Origin: Ferrimonas kyonanensis DSM 18153
Lineage (GTDB): Bacteria; Pseudomonadota; Gammaproteobacteria; Enterobacterales; Shewanellaceae
DNA: 51,407 nt
Assembly (NCBI RefSeq): GCF_000425405.1
Contig: NZ_AUDJ01000037.1
Span: 1 to 51,407 of the forward strand
Reading direction: 5' to 3'
The notes below the pieces were generated by a model. It worked only from the letters and a program-made list of their open reading frames with translations, had not been told where the DNA came from and made no database searches. The translations under genes were made by a program, and so were the position numbers. Of this stretch, positions 17,082 through 26,093 are shown piece after piece (position 1 is the stretch's first letter; the number at the start of each line of letters is the position of its first letter).

Positions 17082-17816
17082 ATGATACTAATACCTATGG
17101 CTGGAATGAGTTCGCGTTTTTTTAATGCTGGATTCAAGTTGCCAAAATATATGCTTGAAGCACAAGGTAAATCATTATTCGAGCATTCGGTTTGTAGCTT
17201 CGAATATTACTTTGATAAACTCCCCTTCCTATTCATTGTTCGTAGTGACTATGATACACCTAGCTTTGTCAAAGCTAGTTGTGAAAAGTTAGGGATTCAT
17301 AAGTACGAGATTGTTGTTTTAGATGGCAACACCAGAGGGCAAGCTGAAACAGTTGCTTTAGGTTTGTCAGAAACTAATTGGCAAGGATCTTTAACGATTT
17401 TTAATATAGATACATTCAGGCCAGGATTCAGGTTTCCGGCAAACTTAGAAGTCGATGGTTACTTGGAGGTATTTAGAGGAAGTGGAAGTAATTGGTCTTT
17501 TGTGATGACAGAGTCTTTAGAGTCAACCAGAGTAATTAAGACAACAGAAAAAGATCCCATTTCAAATCTTTGTTCTACTGGCCTATACTATTTTTCCAGT
17601 AAGGATACTTTTTTAGAAGCATACAATAAAATGTTAGCTTTGCCAAGAAGTGAGTGGCCGAACGGAGAGTTATATATTGCACCGCTCTATAATTACCTGA
17701 TTCAAGATGGTTTGGATATTCAGTGTGAAATCATTGAAAGGAAAGACGTTGTTTTTTGTGGTATTCCAGAAGAATATCTAGCATTACAGAATGGTCAAAC
17801 CACTTCAAAATATTAA
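17082..17816 (+). CDS. Sugar/alcohol-phosphate nucleotidyltransferase
   Basis: A 244-aa GT-A-like NTP-transferase. The N terminus 'MILIPMAGMSSRFFNAGFKLPKYML' fits the nucleotide-binding motif (GxSSRF...KPKYML, here K-L-P-K). A metal-binding Asp is probable in 'TIFNIDTFRPG'. 'STGLYYFSSKD' is a family pattern near residue 166. Starts one base after the stop of the fusion gene, so the HAD, fusion and this gene behave as one cassette. It probably activates the capsule-specific phosphorylated precursor, but whether the product is CDP-, GDP- or UDP-linked cannot be told. Confidence 0.78.
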   Translation: MILIPMAGMSSRFFNAGFKLPKYMLEAQGKSLFEHSVCSFEYYFDKLPFLFIVRSDYDTPSFVKASCEKLGIHKYEIVVLDGNTRGQAETVALGLSETNWQGSLTIFNIDTFRPGFRFPANLEVDGYLEVFRGSGSNWSFVMTESLESTRVIKTTEKDPISNLCSTGLYYFSSKDTFLEAYNKMLALPRSEWPNGELYIAPLYNYLIQDGLDIQCEIIERKDVVFCGIPEEYLALQNGQTTSKY

Positions 17817-17956
17817 GCAATCTAATTGCTGTGGGACTGAACTATCTGATCCATGTTAGTCGCCCCAGCCAAAATTTTATGACTTTAAACGTCAATGTTT
17901 TGTAACTTTATTTTGATAAGGTTACTGAAGTTATTAGAAAGTATCGAGACAAAATT

Positions 17957-18997
17957 ATGGTAAATATTGATAAAACAAAATTTTCAGATAAAAGCGTTCT
18001 TGTAACAGGAGGCACTGGTTCCTTTGGTTCGACTATTATTAGCGATCTGTTAAATTCAGATGTTTCGATGATTAAAGTTTTGTCAAGAGATGAGAAAAAG
18101 CAAGAAGAGCTACGGTTTAGATTTAATGATTCTAGAATTAAGTTCTATGTGGGCGATGTGAGAGATCCACAATCGGTTAATCGGGCTGTGAGAAATACAA
18201 ACTTTGTTTTTCATGCTGCTGCACTTAAACAAGTGCCTTCTTGTGAATTCAACCCCTTTGAGGCCGTAAAAACTAATATTGTTGGCGCGAATAATGTTAT
18301 CGAGAGTTGTATTAGTCATTCTGTTGAGTCATTAGTGGTTCTTAGTACAGATAAGGCTGTTTATCCTATTAATACTATGGGAATATCTAAAGCTATGATG
18401 GAAAAGTTAGCTGTGAATTCTGCAAGAGAATGCTATTACAATAATGGCGTTACAAAAATAAATGTAACTCGTTATGGCAATGTAATGGGGTCTCGTGGCT
18501 CAGTCATACCTTTGTTTATGGACAAAATACTGAAGGGTGAAGACATCACCATAACAGATCCAGCAATGACTCGCTTCATGATGACTTTGGAAGAGTCTGT
18601 TGAGCTGGTTTATCACGCTTTTTTGAATTGCTCTCAGGGAGAAACTGTTGTTAAAAAAGCGCCTTCAGCGACAATTGAACAGTTGGCGAGAGTTCTGAGA
18701 AAAATGTTTAATTCCTCAGTAGGAATTAAAAATATTGGTCCTAGACACGGTGAAAAGCTTCACGAGTCTCTTTGCTCTGCTGAAGAGATGAGCGTCGCGA
18801 AGGATATGGGGCAGTTTTATAGTATTCCAGCGGATATTCGTAAGCTTACTACTTATGACTCTAATAACACTAAAAATTCTCTTAAATTAAGTGATGTTTA
18901 TGCATCTGACAATACTCATATTTTGAATGATGATGAGCTAGAGACGCTTTTGCTTAAATTGGACATTGTGAAGAAAAAATTAGAGATTAATAAGTAG
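17957..18997 (+). CDS. UDP-GlcNAc 4,6-dehydratase (5-inverting), CapE/WbjB/FnlA-like
   Basis: A 346-aa extended SDR. NAD(P)-binding 'VLVTGGTGSFGS' near residues 15-26, 'FHAAALKQVPSCEFNPFEAVKTN' (cited as FHAAALKQVP, EFNPFEAVKTN), and active-site block 'STDKAVYPINTMGISKAMMEKL', in which the SDR Tyr is Met (MxxxK). That Met is, to my knowledge, typical of the CapE/WbjB branch. 'VTRYGNVMGSRGSVIPLF' and 'ITDPAMTRFMMT' are also family blocks. These enzymes convert UDP-GlcNAc to 4-keto-6-deoxy L-hexoses, the entry to UDP-L-FucNAc or UDP-L-RhaNAc/QuiNAc. The next gene is the matching reductase candidate. A 140-bp AT-rich gap precedes it. Confidence 0.9.
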   Translation: MVNIDKTKFSDKSVLVTGGTGSFGSTIISDLLNSDVSMIKVLSRDEKKQEELRFRFNDSRIKFYVGDVRDPQSVNRAVRNTNFVFHAAALKQVPSCEFNPFEAVKTNIVGANNVIESCISHSVESLVVLSTDKAVYPINTMGISKAMMEKLAVNSARECYYNNGVTKINVTRYGNVMGSRGSVIPLFMDKILKGEDITITDPAMTRFMMTLEESVELVYHAFLNCSQGETVVKKAPSATIEQLARVLRKMFNSSVGIKNIGPRHGEKLHESLCSAEEMSVAKDMGQFYSIPADIRKLTTYDSNNTKNSLKLSDVYASDNTHILNDDELETLLLKLDIVKKKLEINK

Positions 18998-19003
18998 AAT
19001 AGT

Positions 19004-19798
19004 ATGAAAGTTGTAGTTCTTGGTAGTAAAGGAATGCTGGGCTCTCAATGTGCATCTTATTTGAAAGGTCGTGGTGTTGAGACTGTAGAGTTTAACGAGA
19101 AATTTCAAAGGATTTCATATAAAGAGTACCTTTGTAAATTAGAATCCCTCAAGCCAGATCTCGTTATTAACTGTGTGGGTAAAATTCCACAAAAAGACAG
19201 CCAGTTAAATGACTATTATAATTCAAATGTAGCTTTACCAATGGCATTAAGTGAGTTACAAGAAAATATAACAATAGTCCACGCTTCTACCGATTGTGTT
19301 TTTGAACCAAATAATCCAAATAATAGTATTAGTAATGGTCAAACGAGCGCTAGCGATGAGTATGGATTGTCTAAGGCGATAGGCGATTCTATTTTAAAAG
19401 GTAGACCTAATACCTATATACTTAGAGTGTCTATTATTGGCGTTACTGACGGTAATTACTCAAATGGCTTAATTGATTGGTTTATTCGACAGAAGGGCAG
19501 TGTCATTGATGGCTATTGCAATCACTTTTGGAATGGAATAACGACGTTAAGGTGGGCGCAATTCGTCTATGAACGTTTTATTGGAACGACTGACTTTCGT
19601 TCGTTAAGCAGTGTTACACATCTTGGTTGTAGTGAGAAAATAAGTAAGTTTGATCTACTAAATATGGCTAATGACATCTTAGGTTTAGGGGTTGAAATAA
19701 ACTCTCTGAATACAGAACAACCTGTTGACCGATGTCTAGTAGTAGATATTGAACTCGGTAATATTAAAGACCAATTAAGAGACCTAAAAATTGATTAA
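19004..19798 (+). CDS. RmlD-like NAD(P)-dependent 4-keto-sugar reductase
   Basis: A 264-aa SDR beginning 'MKVVVLGSKGMLGSQCASYL' (glycine motif GxxGxxG), with 'HASTDCVF' and catalytic 'YGLSK' (YxxxK), the pattern of dTDP-4-dehydrorhamnose reductase RmlD. It starts 6 bp after the CapE-like dehydratase, so the expected role is reduction of that enzyme's 4-keto product. It lacks the C-terminal cupin domain of CapF/WbjC (~370 aa) and is closer in size to the WbvR-type reductases of UDP-L-RhaNAc/QuiNAc pathways. This is inference from size and context. No C2 epimerase (WbjD/WbvD/FnlC type) is present in the window. Confidence 0.82.
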   Translation: MKVVVLGSKGMLGSQCASYLKGRGVETVEFNEKFQRISYKEYLCKLESLKPDLVINCVGKIPQKDSQLNDYYNSNVALPMALSELQENITIVHASTDCVFEPNNPNNSISNGQTSASDEYGLSKAIGDSILKGRPNTYILRVSIIGVTDGNYSNGLIDWFIRQKGSVIDGYCNHFWNGITTLRWAQFVYERFIGTTDFRSLSSVTHLGCSEKISKFDLLNMANDILGLGVEINSLNTEQPVDRCLVVDIELGNIKDQLRDLKID

Positions 19799-20921
19799 TG
19801 AACGCCCATTATTAACTGTCCTTATACCGACAAAGAATAGATACTATACGTTATTGCCGTTATGCTCATATCTTCAAAGTAAAGAAGGTGATTTTGAAGT
19901 CGTGATTACCGATAATTCCTCAGACAACTCTGAGTATATTGGTTTTTTTAATGAGTTGGATTCCAGGTTTAAGTATTTATACGAGCCAAGAACTCTAACA
20001 ATGAGAGAGAATTGTGAGCGAGGTGTAAATATTGCTCGTGGTAAGTATATCACTATGTTAGGAGATGATGATGGAATAATTATTGATAATGCAATTGAAT
20101 GTATAAGTTATCTTGAATCAAATCATTTGGACTTTGCATTGTCTCCTGCCTGTAAGTATTTGTGGCCAAATTTAAAAACACGGATATTCGGAACTAAGTC
20201 TTATGGAATTTTGAGAGACTGTGATTATCTATCAGAAAAAATCAGGATCAATTCCAGGGACGAACTTAAAAAAGTTGCAAGATATGGTGGTACGAAAATA
20301 ATAGATTTACCAAGATTCTATCAAGGAATCGTTAAAACTAAGTTTCTTCACGATTCAATGAAAGAATTCGGCACGATACTTTTGGCATCAATGCCCGATA
20401 TGAGCTCGTCAGTGTTGCTAGCAAAAAAGACAGAGTTTGGTGTGAAATACGATATGCCATTTATTATCAATGGAGTTAGTTCTAACAGTGGCGGCGGGCT
20501 AGGTGCAAGAGGAAAGCATAAAGGCAAGCTCGAAGATGGCTATGGTTTGTCGAGGAAAGATATTGAGGAGTGGCCTAATAATGTCCCTAGATTTTGGAGT
20601 GGTGGAACTGTTTGGGCGGCGTCTTTTCAAATTACCCTTTCAAAGGTAGAAAAGGACAGTGATGTGTTACTAAATGAGAGTGCATTAGCTGCGTACTGTA
20701 TAGTTTTTCATCATAAGTTAGCTTTGTCTTTAGGTAAGCCATTTTTGAAAAAAAATCTTTCTTTGGGATTGATAGGCGAAGTATCAACTCAGATATCTCA
20801 CCGTTTAGCATCTCTTGTTCGCAATTTTTTATTTTATTCATTTAAGGTGAAAAATAGAAATATTAATAATATAAAAGATGCGATAATTTCAATCGAGACT
20901 GAAGGTCGTCCGAATGGATAA
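19791..20921 (+). CDS. GT2-family glycosyltransferase
   Basis: A 376-aa GT-A protein. N-terminal nucleotide-binding pattern 'LTVLIPTKNRYYTLLPLC' and 'FEVVITDNSSDNSEY', with a DxD-type metal site in 'YITMLGDDDGIII' near residue 90. The C-terminal half has no recognised motif. The only in-frame start at the right place is TTG 19791, which overlaps the TAA of the preceding gene by 8 nt; an ATG at 19798 is out of frame. It adds a sugar to the lipid-linked repeat unit on the cytoplasmic face. Donor and linkage are unknown. Confidence 0.82.
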   Translation: MINERPLLTVLIPTKNRYYTLLPLCSYLQSKEGDFEVVITDNSSDNSEYIGFFNELDSRFKYLYEPRTLTMRENCERGVNIARGKYITMLGDDDGIIIDNAIECISYLESNHLDFALSPACKYLWPNLKTRIFGTKSYGILRDCDYLSEKIRINSRDELKKVARYGGTKIIDLPRFYQGIVKTKFLHDSMKEFGTILLASMPDMSSSVLLAKKTEFGVKYDMPFIINGVSSNSGGGLGARGKHKGKLEDGYGLSRKDIEEWPNNVPRFWSGGTVWAASFQITLSKVEKDSDVLLNESALAAYCIVFHHKLALSLGKPFLKKNLSLGLIGEVSTQISHRLASLVRNFLFYSFKVKNRNINNIKDAIISIETEGRPNG

Positions 20922-22005
20922 TGGAAAATTACATCTTTTTCGTCCTCATAAAGGGCCTTGGTATAAGGTTCCACTAGTTAAAGCTCTTAAAGGAACCACT
21001 GTGGCGGTTAAATACAGCTATATAGTGGATAATACTGATGCGAGTTTTTTACTTTTTCTTAAGTCCTGGTCAGTAAAGAATTTTTGGTTTAATGTTAAGG
21101 AAATAATTCTCCTAATCGTCTGGTGTATTTATTATGGTAAAAGTTTTAAGAGAATAAAAGCATCGGTTGGCGAACTCGATACTCTGTTATTTTTTTACCA
21201 TGGAAATCTATCTACAGTGGATTCATCCTATGATCAGGATGTTATTGATGCTCTAGCTAACTATAATTGCAAAAAAGTATGCCATATTACACATTTTCAA
21301 TATGGTCTGGATGTAGGTCCAAAGAATTTAGACATAGTTAAGCCAGACTTGTTAATCGGTGAGGGGGATCCAAGATTATATAATGAGAAGTTAGCTAAAT
21401 TGTGGGAGAAATATGAGTTTCAAGTTCTGCCATTTTGTGTAAAAGAAAAATTCTTTGATAATTTGGTACCTTTTAATCTCCGTGGTGCTAATGTAGTAAC
21501 CACAGGAACAATAGCACCGCCGATTTCTGATTCAACTTTTATAAATTTTTATGGTACCGATTGTCTTCAGCCTGAAAGGCTCGAAGTTCTAGAAAAGTAC
21601 TATAATAGTAAATATGTCAATTGCTTTATTTCTAATAATTATAATGGTGCCAATCATGGCTTAAATGACCAAAACGAATATTTTAAATGCGACATTTCTC
21701 AACTATATAGTAATCATAAGTTCGCTATTGTAACTAGTGAAATCGTAGGTTTTCCTGCTATTGGATTGTTTGAAGCGCTAGTAAGTGGGTGTGTTGTCAT
21801 CTCAACGGATGAAGCATTGTTAAAAACATACGGAATGAAGCCAAATATTCATTATGTTTATGTAGATGATTACGACAAGGTAGAAGAGGTGTTAGGGGGG
21901 ATTTCTCAAGATGATATTAAGAGCATAATTAAAAATAGTAGTGAAATTTCTAAATTATTTTCTTCATATAGCCTAAGTCGTAAAGTTCTTTCATTGTGTT
22001 CTTGA
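20914..22005 (+). CDS. Putative GT-B-type glycosyltransferase
   Basis: A 363-aa protein of uncertain family. The best clue is the C-terminal 'GFPAIGLFEALVSGCVVISTDEALLKTYG' (cited as GLFEALVSGCVVIST), which resembles the donor-binding E-x7-E region of GT4-like GT-B enzymes. A hydrophobic stretch near residues 55-75 could be a membrane anchor. It overlaps the previous gene by 8 nt and is followed 1 bp later by wzx, so it clearly belongs to the polysaccharide operon. Donor and acceptor are unknown. Confidence 0.62.
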   Translation: MDNGKLHLFRPHKGPWYKVPLVKALKGTTVAVKYSYIVDNTDASFLLFLKSWSVKNFWFNVKEIILLIVWCIYYGKSFKRIKASVGELDTLLFFYHGNLSTVDSSYDQDVIDALANYNCKKVCHITHFQYGLDVGPKNLDIVKPDLLIGEGDPRLYNEKLAKLWEKYEFQVLPFCVKEKFFDNLVPFNLRGANVVTTGTIAPPISDSTFINFYGTDCLQPERLEVLEKYYNSKYVNCFISNNYNGANHGLNDQNEYFKCDISQLYSNHKFAIVTSEIVGFPAIGLFEALVSGCVVISTDEALLKTYGMKPNIHYVYVDDYDKVEEVLGGISQDDIKSIIKNSSEISKLFSSYSLSRKVLSLCS

Positions 22006-22006
22006 T

Positions 22007-23254
22007 ATGAATAAGTACTTATATGTAGCTTTAAGTGGCGGATCCGGAGCTCTCAATGTAGTTACAATCCTGCTTTTTGTTCGAGCTTTAGGTGTAGAGT
22101 CATCTGATCTCTTTCTTTTTACACTTGCTTTCGTTAACTTTGTCGTTATATTGTGCGCATCGCCGATTAATACAGGGAAGTTGAAATATTTAATTAATAA
22201 ATATGATTCGGACGAAGATATTAAACGAGCTGTGTCACATGGTTTGTATTTAGTCGGCCTTAAATATACGCCATATCTACTTATTTTGGTATTAGCTGTA
22301 TTTTTTTGTCTTTTAAAAACAAGCTCTTTAAACTACAATGATTCATTGTTAAGCTATTCTCTGATTGTATCAATTTACAGTATTTCCTGCGTACTGTATG
22401 ACTGGAACAAAATTGAGCTTCAAATTGAGAAGAGTTTTATAGAGTTCTCTGCTTTTAATCTGTTTCTTAATTTGATAGCTGTTCTGTGCGTATACTTCTT
22501 ATTTGATAGCGTTGTAGATTTTCTTATTTTACTCGGCGCAATTAGATTCGTTTTTGTTTTATATTGTAGCGTTAGGAGGCATCAGGATTGTAAGAATAGT
22601 GAAGTCAATGTTTCAGGAGATATGCAGAGCGAGTTTAATGAAATGATAAGCACATTAAAATTTTACTCTTTCTCTGTATTTTTCACAGGCTTATCGGCAT
22701 TTCTTCCTGGTTATTTGTTGTCCTTCTATCAAACTGGTTATTTAACTGCGTATCAACTTGCATACAGATTCATCACTGCGCCACTGTCATTACTAATTAC
22801 TCCTTTTGTTGATTATGTTAGGTATAGTTTAAAGACTTCTTTGATAATGCCTAGTGATTATACAAAAAATGTAGTTGTAGTGCTTTCATTTACTATTTTT
22901 CTTTCCGGTGGACTATTAGTATTTTCCAGAGAGGTTTCTTCCTTCTTTTTGCACGATGAACAATATGTCGAAATCTTTGTGTCGACGATGCAAGTTCTTG
23001 CTTTATCCATGGTATCTGGTGCACTTTACATATTAAATACTAGATTGGCAGAGTTGAGATATTCAATTTCAAGGATGAGTACAATTGGTTTGTCTATTCA
23101 TTGTGCATATATTTTGTTGATTATTTTTTCTACTTGTATTCGTGACTTTGATTACTTTGTACTTTCTAGATTAGTGATTGATTTATTTGTTTTTCTACCG
23201 GTATCCTTTTATTTTCTTAAGAGGTCAAATGCAGTCCAAAGTAGTGAAACCTAA
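22007..23254 (+). CDS. wzx: Wzx-type repeat-unit flippase (polysaccharide transporter)
   Basis: A 415-aa, very hydrophobic protein with about 12 predicted helices and few charged residues. The N terminus 'LYVALSGGSGALNVVTILLFVRALG' (cited in part) has the small-residue helix 1 pattern of MATE-like Wzx flippases ('..G..R.LG'), followed by 'NKIELQIEKSFIEFS'. Wzx moves undecaprenyl-linked repeat units across the inner membrane. The pairing with an adjacent Wzy-like protein supports the assignment. The sequence family is extremely variable, so the call rests on topology, position and weak motifs. Confidence 0.8.
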   Translation: MNKYLYVALSGGSGALNVVTILLFVRALGVESSDLFLFTLAFVNFVVILCASPINTGKLKYLINKYDSDEDIKRAVSHGLYLVGLKYTPYLLILVLAVFFCLLKTSSLNYNDSLLSYSLIVSIYSISCVLYDWNKIELQIEKSFIEFSAFNLFLNLIAVLCVYFLFDSVVDFLILLGAIRFVFVLYCSVRRHQDCKNSEVNVSGDMQSEFNEMISTLKFYSFSVFFTGLSAFLPGYLLSFYQTGYLTAYQLAYRFITAPLSLLITPFVDYVRYSLKTSLIMPSDYTKNVVVVLSFTIFLSGGLLVFSREVSSFFLHDEQYVEIFVSTMQVLALSMVSGALYILNTRLAELRYSISRMSTIGLSIHCAYILLIIFSTCIRDFDYFVLSRLVIDLFVFLPVSFYFLKRSNAVQSSET

Positions 23255-24458
23255 TAATTTAGTAGTAGTGTTTTTGGTTGCGCTATTCTCTCCAATAATT
23301 GGAGTTAAAGTTGGTGCAACCATCAAAGCTTGGATGTTATTAGCACCAGTTATAATTTTGATTTCTCCTTATAAGTGGCGATTGAATAAACCGTTATCGA
23401 TGTTTTTGTTTGGGTTTGCTTGTACCGCTATATTATCTCTGTTGCTTAACCTTCATACTACAGCGTCCTCATCGCTATTTTTCTTGATGGGAATTTTTTT
23501 GCTGTTTTTGTTGTTATTATCTATTTCTTCAATAAAAACAGTTGACTTTGAGACTTCCTTCAATCGATTTTGCGTTGTTTATATTGTCATTACAACTATC
23601 TATTATGCAATAGGGATTAATCATTTTAATGAAAGCTTTACCGAAAATAATATTACATATTATGGTATATTCGTTCAGCATGGAATGCCGCGATTATCAG
23701 GTTTAGTTGGCGATCCAAATCTTTGTGCATTTTACTTTTCAGTTTTATTAATTATAAGCCTTTCTTTACGAAACCATTTTATTTCAACATTTTGTGTATT
23801 AATTATAATTCTTACTGGTTCTCGAACTGCATTTGCGTTCTTAGCACTTTTGGCAGTAATCTATCTTGTTTTTAGACCTAGAAAGTTACTGTTAACTATA
23901 CCACTGGTGTTAGTATTAGTTAGCTTCATTTCTACGTACATTTTTTTTAGTAGTGATACTATAGCTTCGGTAGAATCAATTTTGAGGATAGGAAATTCAG
24001 AAAGTATTTCTCAGGCCGGTGGCAGAATGCATATTTGGAAAGAAGTATTGGCCCATATTGCTGAGCAGCCACTTCAAATCTCCGGCTTCGGAAGTAGTAG
24101 AGCATTTACTGAAAGTGTTATAGGGACTCCGACGTATTTTCATAATACCTTTTTAGAGTTAACTTTCGAACTTGGAATATTAGTAACGACAGCGTTTATT
24201 TTGGTTGTATTGTTTATTATATCTTGTTTCAAATCTAATAATGAATTGAAAATAATGTACATAGCATCTTTGATGTGCTTTGGAATGTCATTATCATTGA
24301 CTTTGAATGAAGTTTTATACTTCTCACTATTTGCATTGTATTTGGGTCATTTTTCAAAATCCTCAAATCTAAGAAGTTGGTCGCTTAAAAATGATCAAAT
24401 TTTGGTATATAGGCAAAAGATTCTAGCTTTAAATTCAATTAGCTATAATAAAAAATAA
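23229..24458 (+). CDS. wzy: Wzy-type O-antigen/capsule polymerase
   Basis: A 409-aa polytopic membrane protein with about 10-11 helices. Motifs of the O-antigen polymerase/ligase family are visible: 'RLSGLVGDPNLCAFYFS' near residue 155, 'LTGSRTAF', and in the long periplasmic loop 'GGRMHIWKEVL', 'GFGSSRAF' and 'YFHNTFLELTFELGIL'. Start chosen at ATG 23229 with GAGG 4 nt further up; it overlaps wzx by 26 nt. The longer frame from 23178 would begin inside a wzx helix. It could in principle be a WaaL-type ligase, but a location directly after wzx favours polymerase. Confidence 0.83.
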   Translation: MQSKVVKPNNLVVVFLVALFSPIIGVKVGATIKAWMLLAPVIILISPYKWRLNKPLSMFLFGFACTAILSLLLNLHTTASSSLFFLMGIFLLFLLLLSISSIKTVDFETSFNRFCVVYIVITTIYYAIGINHFNESFTENNITYYGIFVQHGMPRLSGLVGDPNLCAFYFSVLLIISLSLRNHFISTFCVLIIILTGSRTAFAFLALLAVIYLVFRPRKLLLTIPLVLVLVSFISTYIFFSSDTIASVESILRIGNSESISQAGGRMHIWKEVLAHIAEQPLQISGFGSSRAFTESVIGTPTYFHNTFLELTFELGILVTTAFILVVLFIISCFKSNNELKIMYIASLMCFGMSLSLTLNEVLYFSLFALYLGHFSKSSNLRSWSLKNDQILVYRQKILALNSISYNKK

Positions 24459-24473
24459 GGTGTAATTGATATA

Positions 24474-25253
24474 ATGGACCTGCAAGTTCTAGTTTCCACG
24501 ATGAATGAACGAGTAACAGCCATCAAGTTTAATCCAAGATACTCATATGTGGTTGTGCATCAAATAACGGATCGAAGAGAGAAAGAATACTCGGATTTTA
24601 TTTCCGTCATCGCCGATTCAGTGAATGTTAAATATATTCAAAGTAAAGAGCTGGGGCTTTCTAAGAGCAGAAATTTGGCGATTTCAAATAGTACTTCAAG
24701 ATTTGGTTGGATCATGGATGATGACACTGTCTTACTAGATGAGGTTTTAGATAATTTTAAAGACATCCAAAATGATGAGTTAAGCTTTTATTCGGTTAAT
24801 TATTTTCTTGGATCAAATTTGAAAATAACCGGGAAATCTGGACGGCTGGTAAATAAGTACAGTGCGGCCAAGATAACGTCTATCAATTTAATACTTGATT
24901 TCCATAAGGTTAGTAAGACAATTAGCTTTGATGAATCGCTGGGGTTAGGTACTCTTTACCCGTCTGGAGAGGAATACGTCTTTATTTCTACCCTTTTGGA
25001 TAAAGGTCATAGAGGAATGTTCACTTCATTAGTGGGTTGTAGACACCCAGAAATTACATCAGGATCTGACTTTTTTTCTACAAAGCCTAAAGTGTTGGCT
25101 AAATTTATTATGTTTGATAAGGTTTTTGGTAAAACTGCAAAAATATTTGCTCTGATATTTACATTGAAGAAGTTTAATAAGGTCATGAAATCTAGTTTAT
25201 ACATGAGCTTGTTGGCAAGATACTTATTTAATCTTGATAGGGATGAACTGTAG
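24474..25253 (+). CDS. GT2-like glycosyltransferase
   Basis: A 259-aa protein. The metal-binding acidic triad is 'GWIMDDDTVLLDE' near residue 80, preceded by 'ELGLSKSRNLAISNS', which matches the GT-A pattern 'gxxxaRNxgi'. The first ~60 residues lack the canonical GT2 'vSviIPtYN' start and read 'MDLQVLVSTMNERV' instead, as in a subgroup of capsule glycosyltransferases. It lies 15 bp after wzy. Donor and linkage are unknown. Confidence 0.75.
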   Translation: MDLQVLVSTMNERVTAIKFNPRYSYVVVHQITDRREKEYSDFISVIADSVNVKYIQSKELGLSKSRNLAISNSTSRFGWIMDDDTVLLDEVLDNFKDIQNDELSFYSVNYFLGSNLKITGKSGRLVNKYSAAKITSINLILDFHKVSKTISFDESLGLGTLYPSGEEYVFISTLLDKGHRGMFTSLVGCRHPEITSGSDFFSTKPKVLAKFIMFDKVFGKTAKIFALIFTLKKFNKVMKSSLYMSLLARYLFNLDRDEL

Positions 25254-25313
25254 TATTTATCTGACTTTATTGTCTTATTTTATCAAAATCCATATGCGTG
25301 GAGAGTTTTGCAT

Positions 25314-26093
25314 ATGAAAATAAATAATACCGAAATTGATTTGGTGTCAATTATTACACCTTTATATAACTCTAAGAAGTATTTGCTCGACACCTATAAT
25401 TCAATAAGAGCTCAGTCCTATTCAAATTGGGAATGGCTAGTAACAGATGATAGGTCTAATGATGGAAGTTTTGAGCTGATATGTGAATTAGCAAAGAAAG
25501 ATCCAAGAATCAAAGTTCATCGAAATGAGGTTAATTCAGGGGCCGCAGTTTCACGTAATCGATGTATTGAAAATTCTAAAGGAAGATACTTGGCTTTTTT
25601 GGACTCTGATGATTTATGGCTTCCCTGTAAGTTAAAAGTTCAAATTGACTTTATGAGACAAAATAATACTGAATTGTGTTATATGGACTATGGATTTATT
25701 GACGAAGATGGGAATAAAAAGGATAAGGTTAGAACTACACCTGATAGTGTGGATTACATCCAGCTGTTAAGAGAGAATATTATAGGCTGTTTGACCGTGA
25801 TATACGATACAAAAAGGTTGGGTAAAGTCTTTATGCCATTAATTCGAAAGCGCCAGGATTATGGCTTGTGGTTGCAAATATTGAAGGTGATTGAAAAGGC
25901 TGACAGATGTCCCGGAGTTCATTCTCTTTATCGACAAAGAAAAAATTCTGTATCTAGTAATAAATTTGAGATGGTTAAATATAACTTCTGTTTATTTAGG
26001 GAGCATCAAGGTATGGGAACAATAAGAGCGTCTTATTGGGTGTCGATAAATATTCTGAGTAAATTATTTAAAAGAAATAAGGTTAGAGCATGA
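25314..26093 (+). CDS. GT2-family glycosyltransferase
   Basis: A 259-aa canonical GT-A transferase: 'VSIITPLYNSKKYLLDTYNS', 'WEWLVTDDRSNDGS', 'NSGAAVSRNRCIENSKGRYL', metal site 'AFLDSDDLWLP', and 'RKRQDYGLWLQIL' near residue 185 (the catalytic-base region of this subgroup). Start at ATG 25314 has GGAG at 25300-25303; the TTG at 25308 would be too close to that RBS. The stop overlaps the next gene's ATG by 4 nt. It adds one sugar of the repeat unit; specificity is unknown. Confidence 0.88.
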   Translation: MKINNTEIDLVSIITPLYNSKKYLLDTYNSIRAQSYSNWEWLVTDDRSNDGSFELICELAKKDPRIKVHRNEVNSGAAVSRNRCIENSKGRYLAFLDSDDLWLPCKLKVQIDFMRQNNTELCYMDYGFIDEDGNKKDKVRTTPDSVDYIQLLRENIIGCLTVIYDTKRLGKVFMPLIRKRQDYGLWLQILKVIEKADRCPGVHSLYRQRKNSVSSNKFEMVKYNFCLFREHQGMGTIRASYWVSINILSKLFKRNKVRA

